Of a stretch of 14,395 nucleotides of DNA, positions 1 to 8,231 are shown piece by piece. The DNA is from Victivallales bacterium (GTDB taxonomy: Bacteria; Verrucomicrobiota; Lentisphaeria; Oligosphaerales; Oligosphaeraceae). Numbering within the stretch: the first letter of the stretch is position 1; every line of letters begins with the position of its first letter. Below the pieces are notes generated by a model, which ran no database searches, was not told where the DNA came from, and saw only the letters and a list, made by a program, of their open reading frames with translations. The stretch covers positions 1-14,395 of the forward strand of contig JAGCTA010000452.1 in NCBI GenBank assembly GCA_017963875.1, written 5' to 3'. Made by a program: the position numbers and the translations under genes.

Positions 1-2
1 AT

Positions 3-380
3 GGACGCCGTGCGGGCGACTGGCTTGCGCAGGGCATTACGCCTTCACGTCTGCATAAGGACCTCGCCATCACAGACACCATCAACTCCTTTGCAACGCT
101 TGATGCTCGCCTCGCGCCTGGCAGCCGTGTCCTCGACCTCAATATTCCACTTAACGCATCCACGTCCGACAGCCTAGACGCACTGGAACGCTCTGCCGCA
201 AAACAAGGTGTCGGCATGCTTCAAATCAACTGCATCAGCACAGAGCAAGTGCTTGATGCTCAACAGCATCCTGACAAGTACCCAGACCTCATCGTCCGCC
301 TCTACGGCTATTCTGCGCGATTCGTCACATTGCCGCGGCTTTACCAGGACGAATTCATCGCACGTTCCATCTACCAATAA
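3..380 (+). CDS. Glycyl radical enzyme (pyruvate formate-lyase family), C-terminal fragment
   Basis: The reading frame is open from the left edge and ends in TAA at 378-380, giving the last 125 residues of a larger protein. Near the end it reads DAQQHPDKYPDLIVRLYGYSARF, then LYQDEFIARS, which has the layout of the glycyl-radical loop of pyruvate formate-lyase and related dehydratases and lyases. The radical glycine is encoded at 306-308. In this family a radical-SAM activase abstracts a hydrogen from that glycine, and the radical passes to a cysteine in the middle of the protein, which lies outside this window. The two residues before the glycine are Leu-Tyr, where the family usually has Val/Ile plus a small residue (Ser, Ala, Cys). 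The substrate cannot be read from this part. It ends 17 nt before the glycosidase gene, so it is probably the upstream member of the same operon. Family assignment is firm; function is unknown. Confidence 0.85.
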   Translation, partial: GRRAGDWLAQGITPSRLHKDLAITDTINSFATLDARLAPGSRVLDLNIPLNASTSDSLDALERSAAKQGVGMLQINCISTEQVLDAQQHPDKYPDLIVRLYGYSARFVTLPRLYQDEFIARSIYQ

Positions 381-397
381 CACCCGCAGAAACTATC

Positions 398-1684
398 ATG
401 CAGAATGCCAGAGATTTCGGTGCCGTCGGCGACGGCATCACCAATGATACAGCCGCATTGCAACATGCCATAGATGCAGGCGGAATGGTCTATATTCCTG
501 CGGGGACATACGTCACAGGCACGCTATATCTGCGCAGCCATGGCGGTCTTGAATTGGATAGCCATGCCGTCCTACGTGCCAGCCTCCGTCCCGAAGACTA
601 CTGTCCACCAGATTTCTGCCAACAGATGACTGGCAACCGAACTTGCGGCCAGAACGGCGGCCACCTCATCGTTGCCCTTGAGCAAGAGGGCATCACCATT
701 CGGGGCGGTCTGTTTGACGGCGTCGGGCGGCACTTCTTCTGCGACCACACCGTCCACCACCGTTTCACAGGGGGGCCGCAATGGGAACGCCCCAACTGGC
801 ATCCTCAACAATGCCTTTTCATCTGCGAATGCAAAGACGTGCGTTTGGAAGACTTTGCCATAGAAGACACGACTGGCTGGGCGTGTTTCATCTATGGCTG
901 CCAAAACGTGTCTGTTTCCAGAATTCGAATCAACAATAGTCCCTTTATTCCAGAAGACGATGGCCTTGATATCGACTGCTGCTCGGATGTGACTGTCTGC
1001 GACTGCGTCATCTATGCAGGCGACGATGCCCTCACGCTTCGTGGCTGCGAAAAAAAACTGAAACAACCGCGTATCTGCGAGCGCGTCTCCATCTCCAACT
1101 GCACTCTCAATAGTTATTATGCACACGCCATCCGCGTCGGCGTCGGCAGCGGTGAAATCCGCGACTGTCACTTTGACAACGTCCGCGTCCTTGGCGGCCA
1201 TGCAGCCATCCACATCAATTCAAAATACTCCGACCTAAGCGACGGCGTCGAAATCCACGACATCTCATTCCGCGACATGGATATCGACGCCGACCAAATG
1301 GCTTTCATTCGCCTTGACTACAAGTTCGTCCACGAAACTCCGACATCCAAAAACATCTCCAATATCCTGATTGAAAATGTTTCGGGGCAGATCCGCTATC
1401 CCTCCATGCTTTACGGCAACGGCGTCGGCGACATTCATGACATCACTTTCAAGGACATAAATCTCCACGTTACAGGAAAGTGCGACATTTCAGAGAACAC
1501 TCGGAAATTCATCATGGTCGACGGCACAGAAGCGCCCTTCGAATTGACACGCGTCCACGATGTCCATTTCTCAGACGTAAGATTGAACTACGAGCATCCC
1601 GAAGCGTGGTCGAAAGACATCGCACAACATGACTGCCACGATATCATTGTGCAAAGCAACATTCAAAGGACATTTAACACATGA
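398..1684 (+). CDS. Family 28-like glycoside hydrolase (polygalacturonase-type right-handed beta-helix), apparently cytoplasmic
   Basis: The 428-residue protein opens with ARDFGAVGDGITNDTAALQHAID, the typical entry of pectate-lyase/GH28 beta-helix proteins. Repeated beta-helix rungs follow (for example GITIRGGLFDGVG, residues 98-110, and the 140-180 region). GH28 enzymes hydrolyse alpha-galacturonide or rhamnogalacturonan linkages with three aspartates and a histidine. Here the matching stretches are EDDGLDI (186-192, in place of NTDG), AGDDALTL (207-214) and YAHAIRVG (241-248, in place of GHG). The usual RIK pair is not evident; that region reads AAIHINSK (269-276). There is no signal peptide, so it should act in the cytoplasm on an imported oligosaccharide. 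The start is the only suitable ATG after the preceding TAA, and no clear Shine-Dalgarno sequence is seen. Its stop overlaps the next start (ATGA), indicating translational coupling. GH28 membership is likely; the exact substrate is open. Confidence 0.8.
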   Translation: MQNARDFGAVGDGITNDTAALQHAIDAGGMVYIPAGTYVTGTLYLRSHGGLELDSHAVLRASLRPEDYCPPDFCQQMTGNRTCGQNGGHLIVALEQEGITIRGGLFDGVGRHFFCDHTVHHRFTGGPQWERPNWHPQQCLFICECKDVRLEDFAIEDTTGWACFIYGCQNVSVSRIRINNSPFIPEDDGLDIDCCSDVTVCDCVIYAGDDALTLRGCEKKLKQPRICERVSISNCTLNSYYAHAIRVGVGSGEIRDCHFDNVRVLGGHAAIHINSKYSDLSDGVEIHDISFRDMDIDADQMAFIRLDYKFVHETPTSKNISNILIENVSGQIRYPSMLYGNGVGDIHDITFKDINLHVTGKCDISENTRKFIMVDGTEAPFELTRVHDVHFSDVRLNYEHPEAWSKDIAQHDCHDIIVQSNIQRTFNT

Positions 1685-2427
1685 GACTTCAATTTCCAAC
1701 TGACTGGACCGCAGACGAATGGTATGGCTTCAAACGACATCATTTCATGTTTGAAGGCTGCAACGCATGGATTGCCGAACCTGAATACCCCGCAGGCGAC
1801 GGACGCTGGAGTTGGTGTACCGTCTGGCCAGAGGCGTTTGTCAAGCGCGTCGGCATCGTCGCATTACTTGAGCACGGATTCTACCACGTTCACATCGATG
1901 CATTTAAATATCGCGCCAATCCCGAGGGCATCCGCATCATGAGAGGTTTTCATGATATACTTGAATCCATGGGACTCTCCCCAAAGGCGAATCTCATCGG
2001 CATGAGTTGGGGCGGATTCTTCTCGCTGCGCTATGCGGAGGAAAATCCCGACAAAATCGCCGCCATCTACCTTGATGCGCCATTGTGCAACTCCGCACCT
2101 TCCTCGCCTGGCAATCCTTTCTATCCTGAAATCATCAAGTCATTGCAGGACACATACGGCCTAACATTCGAGGAATTGAAGACTTCCAAGATGAATCCGC
2201 TCAACAACGTCGAACCAATCGTCAAGGCACACATCCCGCTGTTTGCCGCCGTCGGCCAGGCAGATCAGACCCTTTTCATACAAGACCATTTCGACCTTCT
2301 GGAAAAGCGCATCCTCGAACTTGGAGGCTCTATTCACGTCATTCGCCGCAATTACTGGGGACATCATCCCCACGGGCTTGATGACGTGAAGGAACTCCTT
2401 GATTTCCACTGTCGTGCACGAGATTAG
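1681..2427 (+). CDS. Alpha/beta hydrolase (prolyl-oligopeptidase/esterase-like)
   Basis: This 248-residue protein has an alpha/beta-hydrolase core. The nucleophile elbow is GMSWGG with Ser109. The likely acid is Asp195 in VGQAD, just after the strand IPLFAA, and the likely base is a histidine in GHHPHG (228-231). The N-terminal part, with several tryptophans and ALLEHGFYHVHIDAF (61-75), resembles hydrolases found beside glycosidase genes in polysaccharide loci, many of which are presumed carbohydrate esterases. No signal peptide is present. The ATG shares the ATGA overlap with the glycosidase stop, so the two proteins are probably made together. A role in removing acetyl, methyl or other ester groups from the same oligosaccharide is an inference from context. 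Peptidase or lyase-like activity cannot be excluded. Confidence 0.75.
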   Translation: MRLQFPTDWTADEWYGFKRHHFMFEGCNAWIAEPEYPAGDGRWSWCTVWPEAFVKRVGIVALLEHGFYHVHIDAFKYRANPEGIRIMRGFHDILESMGLSPKANLIGMSWGGFFSLRYAEENPDKIAAIYLDAPLCNSAPSSPGNPFYPEIIKSLQDTYGLTFEELKTSKMNPLNNVEPIVKAHIPLFAAVGQADQTLFIQDHFDLLEKRILELGGSIHVIRRNYWGHHPHGLDDVKELLDFHCRARD

Positions 2428-2450
2428 AAATACACTTCTTTCCCAAACGC

Positions 2451-2610
2451 TCTATTCCCCATGAGGGTTGGCTCGAGGTCGTTATCCTGCAGAGGTTTGC
2501 CTCCCCAAGGCTTCGCTTCGCTCAATCTGGGGGGACTGATATTTGACCCATTCGTTTTTTTTGCAGAGCCGCCTTGTCATGTACAATTACCTACCCTCAT
2601 GGGGAATAGA
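2451..2610. repeat. 160-bp element with 21-bp terminal inverted repeats (MITE-like)
   Basis: The left end at 2451-2471 contains CTATTCCCCATGAGGGT and the right end at 2590-2610 contains its exact reverse complement, ACCCTCATGGGGAATAG. The outer 18 bp pair perfectly, and after one mismatch two further pairs match (20 of 21). A TA dinucleotide lies two bases in from each end (2453-2454 and 2607-2608), so the sequence could also be read as a 152-bp insert at 2455-2606 flanked by a TA duplication, as made by IS630/mariner-type transposases. The inside has no convincing gene. It holds a short C-rich/G-rich stem and a T8 run. It lies between two convergent genes, so transcripts from either side could form this stem and stop there. 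Whether it is mobile needs other copies in the genome. Confidence 0.6.
2501..2562 (+). terminator. Possible weak transcription terminator
   Basis: CTCCCCA at 2501-2507 can pair with TGGGGGG at 2528-2534, with one G-U pair and a loop of about 20 nt. A run of eight T follows at 2555-2562. The distance of 20 nt between the stem and the T-run is long for an intrinsic terminator, so the call is tentative. It lies 73 nt after the alpha/beta-hydrolase stop, inside the inverted-repeat element. Confidence 0.25.
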
Positions 2611-2699
2611 ATCCATTCTGAACTGGATGCAGCCATTGCATATCGTTCGATGTCACTTTGGCACGTCACGATTCCCAGCCAGATGCTGAAACATTTAGG

Positions 2700-3659
2700 T
2701 TATTTCGCATGAACGATATGAGCGTTTTCAAGGCCATTTAGGGCACGATAGGCATTCTCCACGGCCATCATTCCCATGTTCACAGCCGCATCGGGCGTCG
2801 TTGCGGAACAATGGGGCATGAGTGTGACATTTTCAAGTTCAAACAGCGGGCTTTCATGAAGCGGCTCATGCTCATAGACATCCAGCCCTGCGGCCCTGAG
2901 TCGGTTCTCCTTCAGCGCACATACCAAAGCCTCCTCGTCAATCAACTCGCCGCGGGCGGTATTCAGCAAAATCGTGCCTGGCTTCATCTGCGCCAGAGTC
3001 TCCGCATTGATCAGATGCCAAGTAGCGGGAGTGGAAGGAAGATGCAGGCTGATGACGTCCGAACTCCGAAACAAATCCTCCAAAGTCACTTTGGTAACAT
3101 TCAATTCCGCTGCGGCAGCCTCATTGAAATATGGATCGTATGCAACGACTTCCATTCCAAAAGCCCGTGCGCGACGAGCAACCCCACGGCCAATCGCTCC
3201 AAACCCCACGAGCCCCAGCCGTTTTCCCTTCAACTCCAAGGTAGGGAAACGCTTCCATTCCCCGCGTCTTGTATGCTCATCATGATTGACGACCTGCCGT
3301 GCGCAGGCCATCATCAGACACATCGCCATTTCTGCGACTGAATCTGCATTCGCGCCAGGTGTATTGCATACCTGGATTCCCTTGGCCTCACATGCAGGAA
3401 TATCGATGTTGTCCACACCTACGCCATAACGGGAAAGGACCTTCAGCGTGGACGGGGCATCATCTAGGAACTTTTGGTCAAATTGTTCCGCCCCGCAGAC
3501 GATGGCGTCCGCGCCATCCCAAATCTGACTGATTTCCTCCTGTGTCCCCCGGCGTCCCCACGGATTCAGGACAACAGTATCAAAATACGCCTGCGCCTTT
3601 TCGATCACAGGCTTCATCTCTGGCTTTTGAAAACCGTTTGCCGTTATGACTAGTTTCAT
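2700..3659 (-). CDS. D-isomer-specific 2-hydroxyacid dehydrogenase (phosphoglycerate dehydrogenase-like)
   Basis: This 319-residue NAD-dependent oxidoreductase interconverts a D-2-hydroxyacid and its 2-keto acid. The family layout is complete: a split substrate domain, a Rossmann fold with GFGAIG at 152-157, and Asp175 at the end of the second strand (VVAYDPY), which favours NAD over NADP. The catalytic triad is Arg236 (NTARGELID), Glu265 (DVYEHEP) and His283 (MPHCSA). The sequence SRYGVGVDNID (76-86) is typical of phosphoglycerate dehydrogenase-like members. There is no C-terminal ACT domain, so it is a short form; the substrate could be 3-phosphoglycerate, glyoxylate/hydroxypyruvate or another keto acid. 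TAAGG stands 10 nt before the ATG and supports the start. It is the last gene of the minus-strand block, 127 nt after the AAA-ATPase gene. Confidence 0.88.
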   Translation of the reverse strand: MKLVITANGFQKPEMKPVIEKAQAYFDTVVLNPWGRRGTQEEISQIWDGADAIVCGAEQFDQKFLDDAPSTLKVLSRYGVGVDNIDIPACEAKGIQVCNTPGANADSVAEMAMCLMMACARQVVNHDEHTRRGEWKRFPTLELKGKRLGLVGFGAIGRGVARRARAFGMEVVAYDPYFNEAAAAELNVTKVTLEDLFRSSDVISLHLPSTPATWHLINAETLAQMKPGTILLNTARGELIDEEALVCALKENRLRAAGLDVYEHEPLHESPLFELENVTLMPHCSATTPDAAVNMGMMAVENAYRALNGLENAHIVHAK

Positions 3660-3786
3660 TTTAAAAACGCCTTATTGAGAAAAGACACCTATTTTATTCA
3701 TCCCATTGATATGCAAGATTCCTCCTCTCCACATTTCCATCATTACGCAAAAAGAAACGCTGGCTACATCATACCAATGCTTGAAA
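3660..3786. other. Short intergenic region
   Basis: These 127 nt separate the ATPase gene from the dehydrogenase gene, both on the minus strand. I see no stable hairpin with a T-run and no strong promoter. On the minus strand TTGCAT and TAAAAT lie 14 nt apart, which is too close for a good sigma-70 site. A weak promoter for the dehydrogenase remains possible. Confidence 0.3.
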
Positions 3787-5538
3787 TTACATCACTTCTT
3801 CGTTCATAAGACAGTCACCGCCATGGAAGACCATGACGAGACGATGTAGTGTAACAACAGGCAGATTGCATTCCAAGGCAAGTTTGTTGTCTGCGGCATA
3901 TTTTGCAAGTTGCCCAGTGGCTTCATCTCGAATCTTGGCGAGTAAATCTGCCGTTGGGACTGGTTCACCCACCTTGATGTATTTGAGTTCAATGAGTGCT
4001 GCATGGCCTATGTCGGGCCAGCGTGAAAGTTGCGGGATAAGCGCGATGTCATAGAAGCCGCCGTTTGCTTCGCCCTCGTGTCGGACAAAATACGGGCCTC
4101 GTGCGGCACATAGAAGCGCAACCACCGTTGCTTGTACAACAGCCTCGCCCTCTTTCGCGTCACGCACTGCGAAGTTCTCCTTCACCACATCAGATAGCAT
4201 TGAGGTGAAACCTTGCCATTCGCCGCTTCTGGCTAATTCCACAAGGCCTTTGTTAATTTCATATACGCGCTCGTCAATCTGGAAAATGTCAGAATAGGCA
4301 TCTGGAATCATTTTCGCGGCCAAAACCTTAAGAGTCTCGTTTGGAATGCCAAACTCCATCATGTCAAAAGAGTTGCCCGTAATAGTCGCAATGCCGAACC
4401 AATAAAGAAGAGATGTGAAATTCTCCTTTTTTGTGAGTTCGCGTGCCTGAAAGGATTCGACAAGGAATTCCTGAAGCCTCCTACCCGATACAAGTTTTTC
4501 AAGCACGTGGAAATTTCCATTAAGGCGACGCTCCAGAGTGACTAGATGGCGTATCTTCGCATAGTCTGTGCGAAGATTTTCATCGACAAAGTTGTTTGGA
4601 AACTGGTGAGTGCACCAAAGGTCATTGAAGAATGAGATGACAAGCGTCGTATTCGCAACAGATGGAGCATGTGCATTTCCGAATCTATAGTTATCGAACC
4701 AGCGAAGTGCGACATTATATGCGTCGTCCGCATTAAAACCGCAACGAGAGGCATAATAGTCTGCTATGGCGCGGAGATCATCGTGGCGGAAGCCTGTCCA
4801 ATCAGCAAATGCTGGATGTAACGAGATGTTCTTCGCGATATTGAAACCGCTCGTGACATCATCCATGGTAACGGGGGAGACTCCCGTAATGAAGATGCGT
4901 TTGATGGGGGCGTCCAGTTTTGTCGTCACAGCCTTGAGTTCGGTGAAGAACTGCTTGAAGAAACCATCGCCGTGGCAAAGGTCGTTATAGGCGTTCAACC
5001 CGCTCTCCGCAAGTATTGTGTTTGTAAAATTGTCATACTCATCAATAAGGACATATACCTTTGCATCTGTTCCTGCAAGACCAGTCATTAGCGCATTCAA
5101 CTTTCTGCCGCAATCAGGAGCAGAAAGAATGCGTTTCGAGACATCCTCGGGGATGCGAGATTTATACGTGCGTGCAAAGGCATCAATCCAGTCTGAGGTA
5201 TAGTTGTTGAAACTGTCCTGCACCTTTGCTGGGATTTTATCAATTGCAGAGAAGTTAAAGTACAATATAAGATATTTGCCTTGTTCCTCAGTAGGGTTCT
5301 TGCCGATGTCCGTGCCTGAAAACAGTTCGTCAAACTTGGCAGCATAGTTCACATCGTAATACGCCTGGAGAATCGAGATGAGTAATGATTTCCCAAAACG
5401 CCGTGGCCGTAGGAACATCGCAAAACGCGTCGCCTCAAGTTCACGGATTTTCGCAGTTCGATCCACGAACCAGGCATTGGCTCTGCGAAGTTCCGCATAG
5501 TCGGATACACCATAGAGTATGGGTCTGATTTTTTCCAT
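3787..5538 (-). CDS. AAA-ATPase with C-terminal PDDEXK nuclease-like domain (AAA-ATPase_like/DUF1703 family)
   Basis: The 583-residue protein starts with PILYGVSDYAELRRANAWFVDRT, the usual opening of a family that is abundant in Bacteroidetes and related anaerobes. The P-loop is the family form RPRRFGKSL (44-52), lacking the first glycine of a textbook Walker A. The Walker B segment is VYVLIDEYDNF (161-171). A C-terminal PDDEXK core is visible: Asp497 in GFYDIAL, then ALIELKYIK (514-522) with the Glu-Leu-Lys triad member. Both domains appear intact and the length is normal for the family. Its role is not established; links to mobile elements, DNA repair or defence have been suggested. It follows leucyl-tRNA synthetase by 104 nt on the same strand. 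No Shine-Dalgarno precedes the ATG, and AT-rich sequence there (GATATATC palindrome) could hold its own promoter. Confidence 0.85.
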   Translation of the reverse strand: MEKIRPILYGVSDYAELRRANAWFVDRTAKIRELEATRFAMFLRPRRFGKSLLISILQAYYDVNYAAKFDELFSGTDIGKNPTEEQGKYLILYFNFSAIDKIPAKVQDSFNNYTSDWIDAFARTYKSRIPEDVSKRILSAPDCGRKLNALMTGLAGTDAKVYVLIDEYDNFTNTILAESGLNAYNDLCHGDGFFKQFFTELKAVTTKLDAPIKRIFITGVSPVTMDDVTSGFNIAKNISLHPAFADWTGFRHDDLRAIADYYASRCGFNADDAYNVALRWFDNYRFGNAHAPSVANTTLVISFFNDLWCTHQFPNNFVDENLRTDYAKIRHLVTLERRLNGNFHVLEKLVSGRRLQEFLVESFQARELTKKENFTSLLYWFGIATITGNSFDMMEFGIPNETLKVLAAKMIPDAYSDIFQIDERVYEINKGLVELARSGEWQGFTSMLSDVVKENFAVRDAKEGEAVVQATVVALLCAARGPYFVRHEGEANGGFYDIALIPQLSRWPDIGHAALIELKYIKVGEPVPTADLLAKIRDEATGQLAKYAADNKLALECNLPVVTLHRLVMVFHGGDCLMNEEVM

Positions 5539-5642
5539 GATGAATATGATATATCTGATTTATGATGCCTTGACTAGATGGACTCAATTACAAACCATTC
5601 GTGGTCTTCTCATAAGCACTATGGACGATCCGACGCAAATAA

Positions 5643-8231
5643 CTACTTCACGACGATGTTGACCAGACGACCTGGCACGGCGATTTCCTTGACAATCGTC
5701 TTGCCGTCCGTAAACTTCTTGACATCGGGGTTCTCTTTTGCCGTGGCAAGCATATCCGCCTGGGACAGACCGTTTGGCATCTGCATCTTGACACGCGGCT
5801 TGCCGTTGATTTGAACAATAATGGTGACCTCGTCCACCACTAGTTTCGCCTCGTCATACGTCGGCCATTTGGCATACGCCAATGTATCGTCGTGTCCAAG
5901 AATCTGCCAGAGTTCTTCGCAGATATGCGGAGCCATCGGGCTGAGAAGCAGGATAAAAGACTCCAGTGCCTGACGATTGCGTTTCGGCTGCTTTGCGAAG
6001 TCGTTGGCAAAAATCATCAGTTGTGAAATGGCAGTGTTATAGGAGATGCCTTCAACATCCTCCGTAACCTTCTTGATGGTCTGATGGAGCAATCGCTCGG
6101 TCTCGCGGCTCATTGGCTCGTCGCAGACCTCATCCGCCAATTTGCCCGTCTCTGTATTGACCGTCATGCGCCAGACCTTGTTCAAGAAACGGCAGACGCC
6201 TTCAACACCTTCCGTGTTCCACGGCTTGACCTCGCGCAACGGTCCCATGAACATTTCGTACATGCGGAAAGAATCTGCGCCATATTTTCTGATGATGTCA
6301 TCTGGATTGACGACATTCTTCAGCGACTTGGACATCTTGGCAGGCAACTGAGTCAGTTCCTCGCCTGTCTCCTTGTTGAAGTATTTGCCGTCCTTAGCCA
6401 CCACCATGTCATTGGGCAGGAGGACGCCTCGGCTGTCCTTGTAGGAAAGACCGAGAATCATTCCCTGATGAATCAGGCGCTTCCATGGCTCTGGATGAGA
6501 GACAAGGCCCAGATCATACAGAACCTTGTGCCAGAAACGCGAATAGAGCAGATGAAGCACTGCGTGTTCCGCACCGCCGATGTACAAATCGACTGGCATC
6601 CAGTATTTTTCTTTCTCAGGATCCCAGGCCGCCTTGTCGTTGTGTGGATCAATGTAGCGCAGGTAGTACCAGCAGGAACCAGCCCATTGGGGCATAGTGT
6701 TCGTCTCTCGCTTGCCTTTCTGCCCCGTGACTGGATCGGTGTAGTCAAGCCAGGCGGTCGCGCGTGCCAGCGGCGGTTCGCCATTCTTCGTTGGCTTGTA
6801 GTCCTCCATTTCAGGCAACTGCACAGGCAGTTCATCATCGCTGACGCATTTGATGGTACCGTCCTCCATGTGAACGAGCGGGAAAGGCTCGCCCCAGTAG
6901 CGCTGACGCGAGAATAGCCAGTCGCGAAGTTTGAAATTGACCATCGGCTTGCCGATGCCTTTCTTGTGCATCCATTCGATGATGGCGGCCTTCGATTCGG
7001 CAACGTGTAGCCCATCCAGTGAAATCTCCTCATTGGAAGAATTCATCAGGACACCGTCCTCAGTCCAGCAGGCCTTGCCTGCCAGGACATCCTCCACCTT
7101 GACTCCTGCGGCTTCGCAGGCCTTCGGGTCTGGTGTCATGATGCAAATAATCGGCAGGCTGAACTTCGTGGCAAACTCGAAGTCGCGGGTATCATGTGCA
7201 GGAACAGCCATGATGGCTCCTGTTCCATAACTGATCAGGACATAGTCTGAAATCCAAATTGGAATCTTCACATGGTTTACAGGATTGATTGCGTAGGCTC
7301 CCGTGAATTCGCCTGTTTTCTCCTTGCTGTCTGTGCGGTCCAAATCTGATTTGGACTTTGTTGCCTCGACATACGCCTGGACGGCGGCTTTTCGATCGGA
7401 AGTCGTAATCTTTTCAACCAGCGGATGTTCAGGAGCAAGTACCATGTAGGTCGCACCGAACAGCGTATCAGGACGCGTTGTATAGACGGTCAATTTGTCA
7501 TTGGTTCCATCGACGACAAAATCCACTTCCGCGCCAGTGGAACGGCCAATCCAGTTGCGTTGCATCTCTTTCGTGCCATCAGGCCAGTCGAGTGCATCAA
7601 TGCCATCAAGCAACTGTTGGGCATATTCCGTGATTTTGAGCACCCACTGGCGAATCGGCTTGCGGATGACGGGATAGTTTCCGACTTCGGAACGTCCGTT
7701 GATGACCTCTTCATTTGCGAGCACCGTACCGAGTTCGGGACACCAGTTCACAGGCTGAAATGATTCGTATGCAAGACCTTTTTCAAAAAGTTTCTTGAAA
7801 ATCCACTGTGTCCACTTGTAATATTTCGGGTCAGTCGTATTGATTTCACGGTCCCAGTCAAAGGAGAAACCGAAAGCCTCCAACTGTTTGCGGAAAACCT
7901 CGATGTTCTTTGCAGTCGTCACTGCGGGGTGTGTACCCGTCTTGATGGCGTACTGTTCCGCAGGAAGCCCAAATGCGTCCCAGCCCATTGCATGGAGGAC
8001 ATTGTAGCCATTCATTCGCTTGTAGCGGCACCAGATATCGGACGCCGTATATCCTTCTGGGTGGCCGACATGCAGCCCTGCCCCAGATGGATACGGGAAC
8101 ATGTCAAGCACAAACAGTTTTTTTCGGGAGTAGTCGCAATCGACTGCCTTGAATGTCTTATGCTCCTTCCAGTAAGCCTGCCACTTTGGTTCAATGGCAG
8201 CGGGATTGTAGTTAAAAGATGTTTCAACCAT
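5643..8231 (-). CDS. leuS: Leucyl-tRNA synthetase
   Basis: This class I synthetase charges tRNA-Leu with leucine in the cytoplasm. From the chosen start it has 862 residues, the normal bacterial length. The HIGH-type motif is HVGH (54-57) within [16 protein letters not shown], and KMSKS lies at 632-636. The editing domain that removes mischarged amino acids is intact, with [10 protein letters not shown] (251-260) and [15 protein letters not shown] (336-350). The leucine-specific region, tRNA-binding helices and small C-terminal domain ([14 protein letters not shown], 800-813) are all present. I chose the ATG at 8231 rather than one 10 codons upstream because GGAAAG stands just before it and the protein then starts [10 protein letters not shown]. 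Its start overlaps the glycosyltransferase stop by 8 nt, so it is probably expressed with that gene. Confidence 0.97.
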   Translation of the reverse strand: MVETSFNYNPAAIEPKWQAYWKEHKTFKAVDCDYSRKKLFVLDMFPYPSGAGLHVGHPEGYTASDIWCRYKRMNGYNVLHAMGWDAFGLPAEQYAIKTGTHPAVTTAKNIEVFRKQLEAFGFSFDWDREINTTDPKYYKWTQWIFKKLFEKGLAYESFQPVNWCPELGTVLANEEVINGRSEVGNYPVIRKPIRQWVLKITEYAQQLLDGIDALDWPDGTKEMQRNWIGRSTGAEVDFVVDGTNDKLTVYTTRPDTLFGATYMVLAPEHPLVEKITTSDRKAAVQAYVEATKSKSDLDRTDSKEKTGEFTGAYAINPVNHVKIPIWISDYVLISYGTGAIMAVPAHDTRDFEFATKFSLPIICIMTPDPKACEAAGVKVEDVLAGKACWTEDGVLMNSSNEEISLDGLHVAESKAAIIEWMHKKGIGKPMVNFKLRDWLFSRQRYWGEPFPLVHMEDGTIKCVSDDELPVQLPEMEDYKPTKNGEPPLARATAWLDYTDPVTGQKGKRETNTMPQWAGSCWYYLRYIDPHNDKAAWDPEKEKYWMPVDLYIGGAEHAVLHLLYSRFWHKVLYDLGLVSHPEPWKRLIHQGMILGLSYKDSRGVLLPNDMVVAKDGKYFNKETGEELTQLPAKMSKSLKNVVNPDDIIRKYGADSFRMYEMFMGPLREVKPWNTEGVEGVCRFLNKVWRMTVNTETGKLADEVCDEPMSRETERLLHQTIKKVTEDVEGISYNTAISQLMIFANDFAKQPKRNRQALESFILLLSPMAPHICEELWQILGHDDTLAYAKWPTYDEAKLVVDEVTIIVQINGKPRVKMQMPNGLSQADMLATAKENPDVKKFTDGKTIVKEIAVPGRLVNIVVK

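Noticed and set aside
1129..1153. Local GCGTCGGC repetition in the GH28-like gene
   Set aside because: It is explained by in-frame Val-Gly codons of the beta-helix and has no regular spacing or copy number suggesting a functional repeat.
572..1213. Minus-strand open frame of 213 codons opposite the GH28-like gene
   Set aside because: It is antisense to well-supported beta-helix coding sequence and has a low-complexity Ala/Asp/Val composition typical of a shadow frame.
2461..2712. Plus-strand open frame of 83 codons in the intergenic region
   Set aside because: Its start lies inside the left inverted repeat, it has no ribosome site or recognisable motif, and it runs into the 3' end of the dehydrogenase gene.
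2811..3341. Plus-strand open frame of 176 codons opposite the dehydrogenase
   Set aside because: It overlaps the NAD-binding domain of the dehydrogenase on the other strand and has no motif of its own.
6084..6917. Plus-strand open frame of 277 codons opposite leuS
   Set aside because: It lies wholly antisense to the conserved catalytic part of leucyl-tRNA synthetase and shows no recognisable domain; it is a mirror of that gene's codon pattern.
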